Below are positions 7,993-8,049 of a stretch of DNA of 8,049 nucleotides, piece after piece. This stretch comes from an uncultured Lachnospiraceae bacterium (GTDB lineage: Bacteria > Bacillota_A > Clostridia > Lachnospirales > Lachnospiraceae), in contig CAMYVI010000110.1 of NCBI GenBank assembly GCA_947302185.1, positions 1-8,049 of the forward strand. Reading direction: 5' to 3'. Numbering within the stretch: the first letter of the stretch is position 1; every line of letters starts with the position of its first letter. Under the pieces are notes generated by a model that had not been told where the DNA came from, made no database searches, and saw only the letters and a program-made list of their open reading frames with translations. Made by a program: the position numbers and the translations under genes.

Positions 7993-8049
7993 GACCCCGC
8001 CTCTATAGGCGGTGGGCAACAAAATAGTCTCAGTGGCGGGTGTCAATCC
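7984..8049 (-). mobile_element. possible IS200/IS605-type terminal hairpin, truncated
   Basis: On the minus strand the order is GCCCA, then CCGCCT-ATAG-AGGCGG, then GGTCATCTCAC. This resembles in layout the right-end hairpin of IS200/IS605-family elements, where a GCCCAC-stem-GTGGGG hairpin is followed by a short tail ending in TCAC at the cleavage site. No transposase or TnpB coding sequence is visible; it would lie beyond the right edge on the minus strand. This is resemblance from memory. A leader for a downstream gene, or an ordinary intergenic repeat, is equally possible. Confidence 0.2.
7990..8048. repeat. nested and competing inverted repeats at right edge
   Basis: A short hairpin pairs CCGCCT (7997-8002) with AGGCGG (8007-8012) around CTAT, plus two more G-C pairs (7995-7996 with 8014-8015) after a bulged T. 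A larger one pairs GATGACCCCGCC (7990-8001) with GGCGGGTGTCAATC (8035-8048), 12 pairs with two single-base bulges. Both use the same CCGCC, so only one can form. Neither arm is followed by a T-tract on either strand, which argues against a terminator. The region is cut by the window end. Confidence 0.5.

Noticed and set aside
7978..8048. CRISPR array
   Set aside because: The repeats here are inverted or only 8 nt and occur twice; there is no series of evenly spaced direct repeats.

Overview
The window carries the two large catalytic subunit genes of bacterial RNA polymerase, rpoB (beta) and rpoC (beta'), in tandem on the + strand, with a strong intrinsic terminator after rpoC and about 90 nt of intergenic DNA at the right edge. 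The proteins look like those of an anaerobic Bacillota of class Clostridia. The beta N-terminus (MEKNRIRPI...), the purine-rich Shine-Dalgarno sites, beta' at 1239 residues and the absence of the large trigger-loop insertion of proteobacterial beta' all fit. My best guess is Lachnospiraceae or a close relative, from remembered family resemblance only. Base composition looks close to 50% GC.

Layout: 1-13 is the end of the rpoB ribosome binding region; 14-3928 is rpoB, essentially complete; 3929-4180 is an unusually long and highly foldable gap; 4181-7900 is rpoC, complete; 7929-7960 is the terminator; 7976-8049 is a cluster of inverted repeats with no gene. All other long reading frames, including a 428-codon one antisense to rpoC, are shadows of these two genes.

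The two proteins form the active-site cleft of the core enzyme. Beta carries the rifampicin pocket and lysines near the active centre. Beta' carries the catalytic NADFDGD aspartates, the bridge helix, the trigger loop and two zinc sites. Every hallmark motif I checked is intact, so both genes look functional, and the rifampicin pocket looks wild type.

The less ordinary parts are non-coding. The 252-nt rpoB-rpoC gap can fold into four successive stem-loops plus a small hairpin that puts the rpoC Shine-Dalgarno in its loop and the AUG in its stem. Two of the stem-loops are built from the same repeated segments in swapped order, so alternative pairings are possible. The gap has no convincing promoter or U-tract terminator, which suggests an internal leader acting on rpoC translation or mRNA processing (inference). 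Beyond the terminator, the last 70 nt hold mutually exclusive inverted repeats. Read on the minus strand they resemble the terminal hairpin of an IS200/IS605-type element; this is only a hypothesis, because no transposase or TnpB gene is in view.
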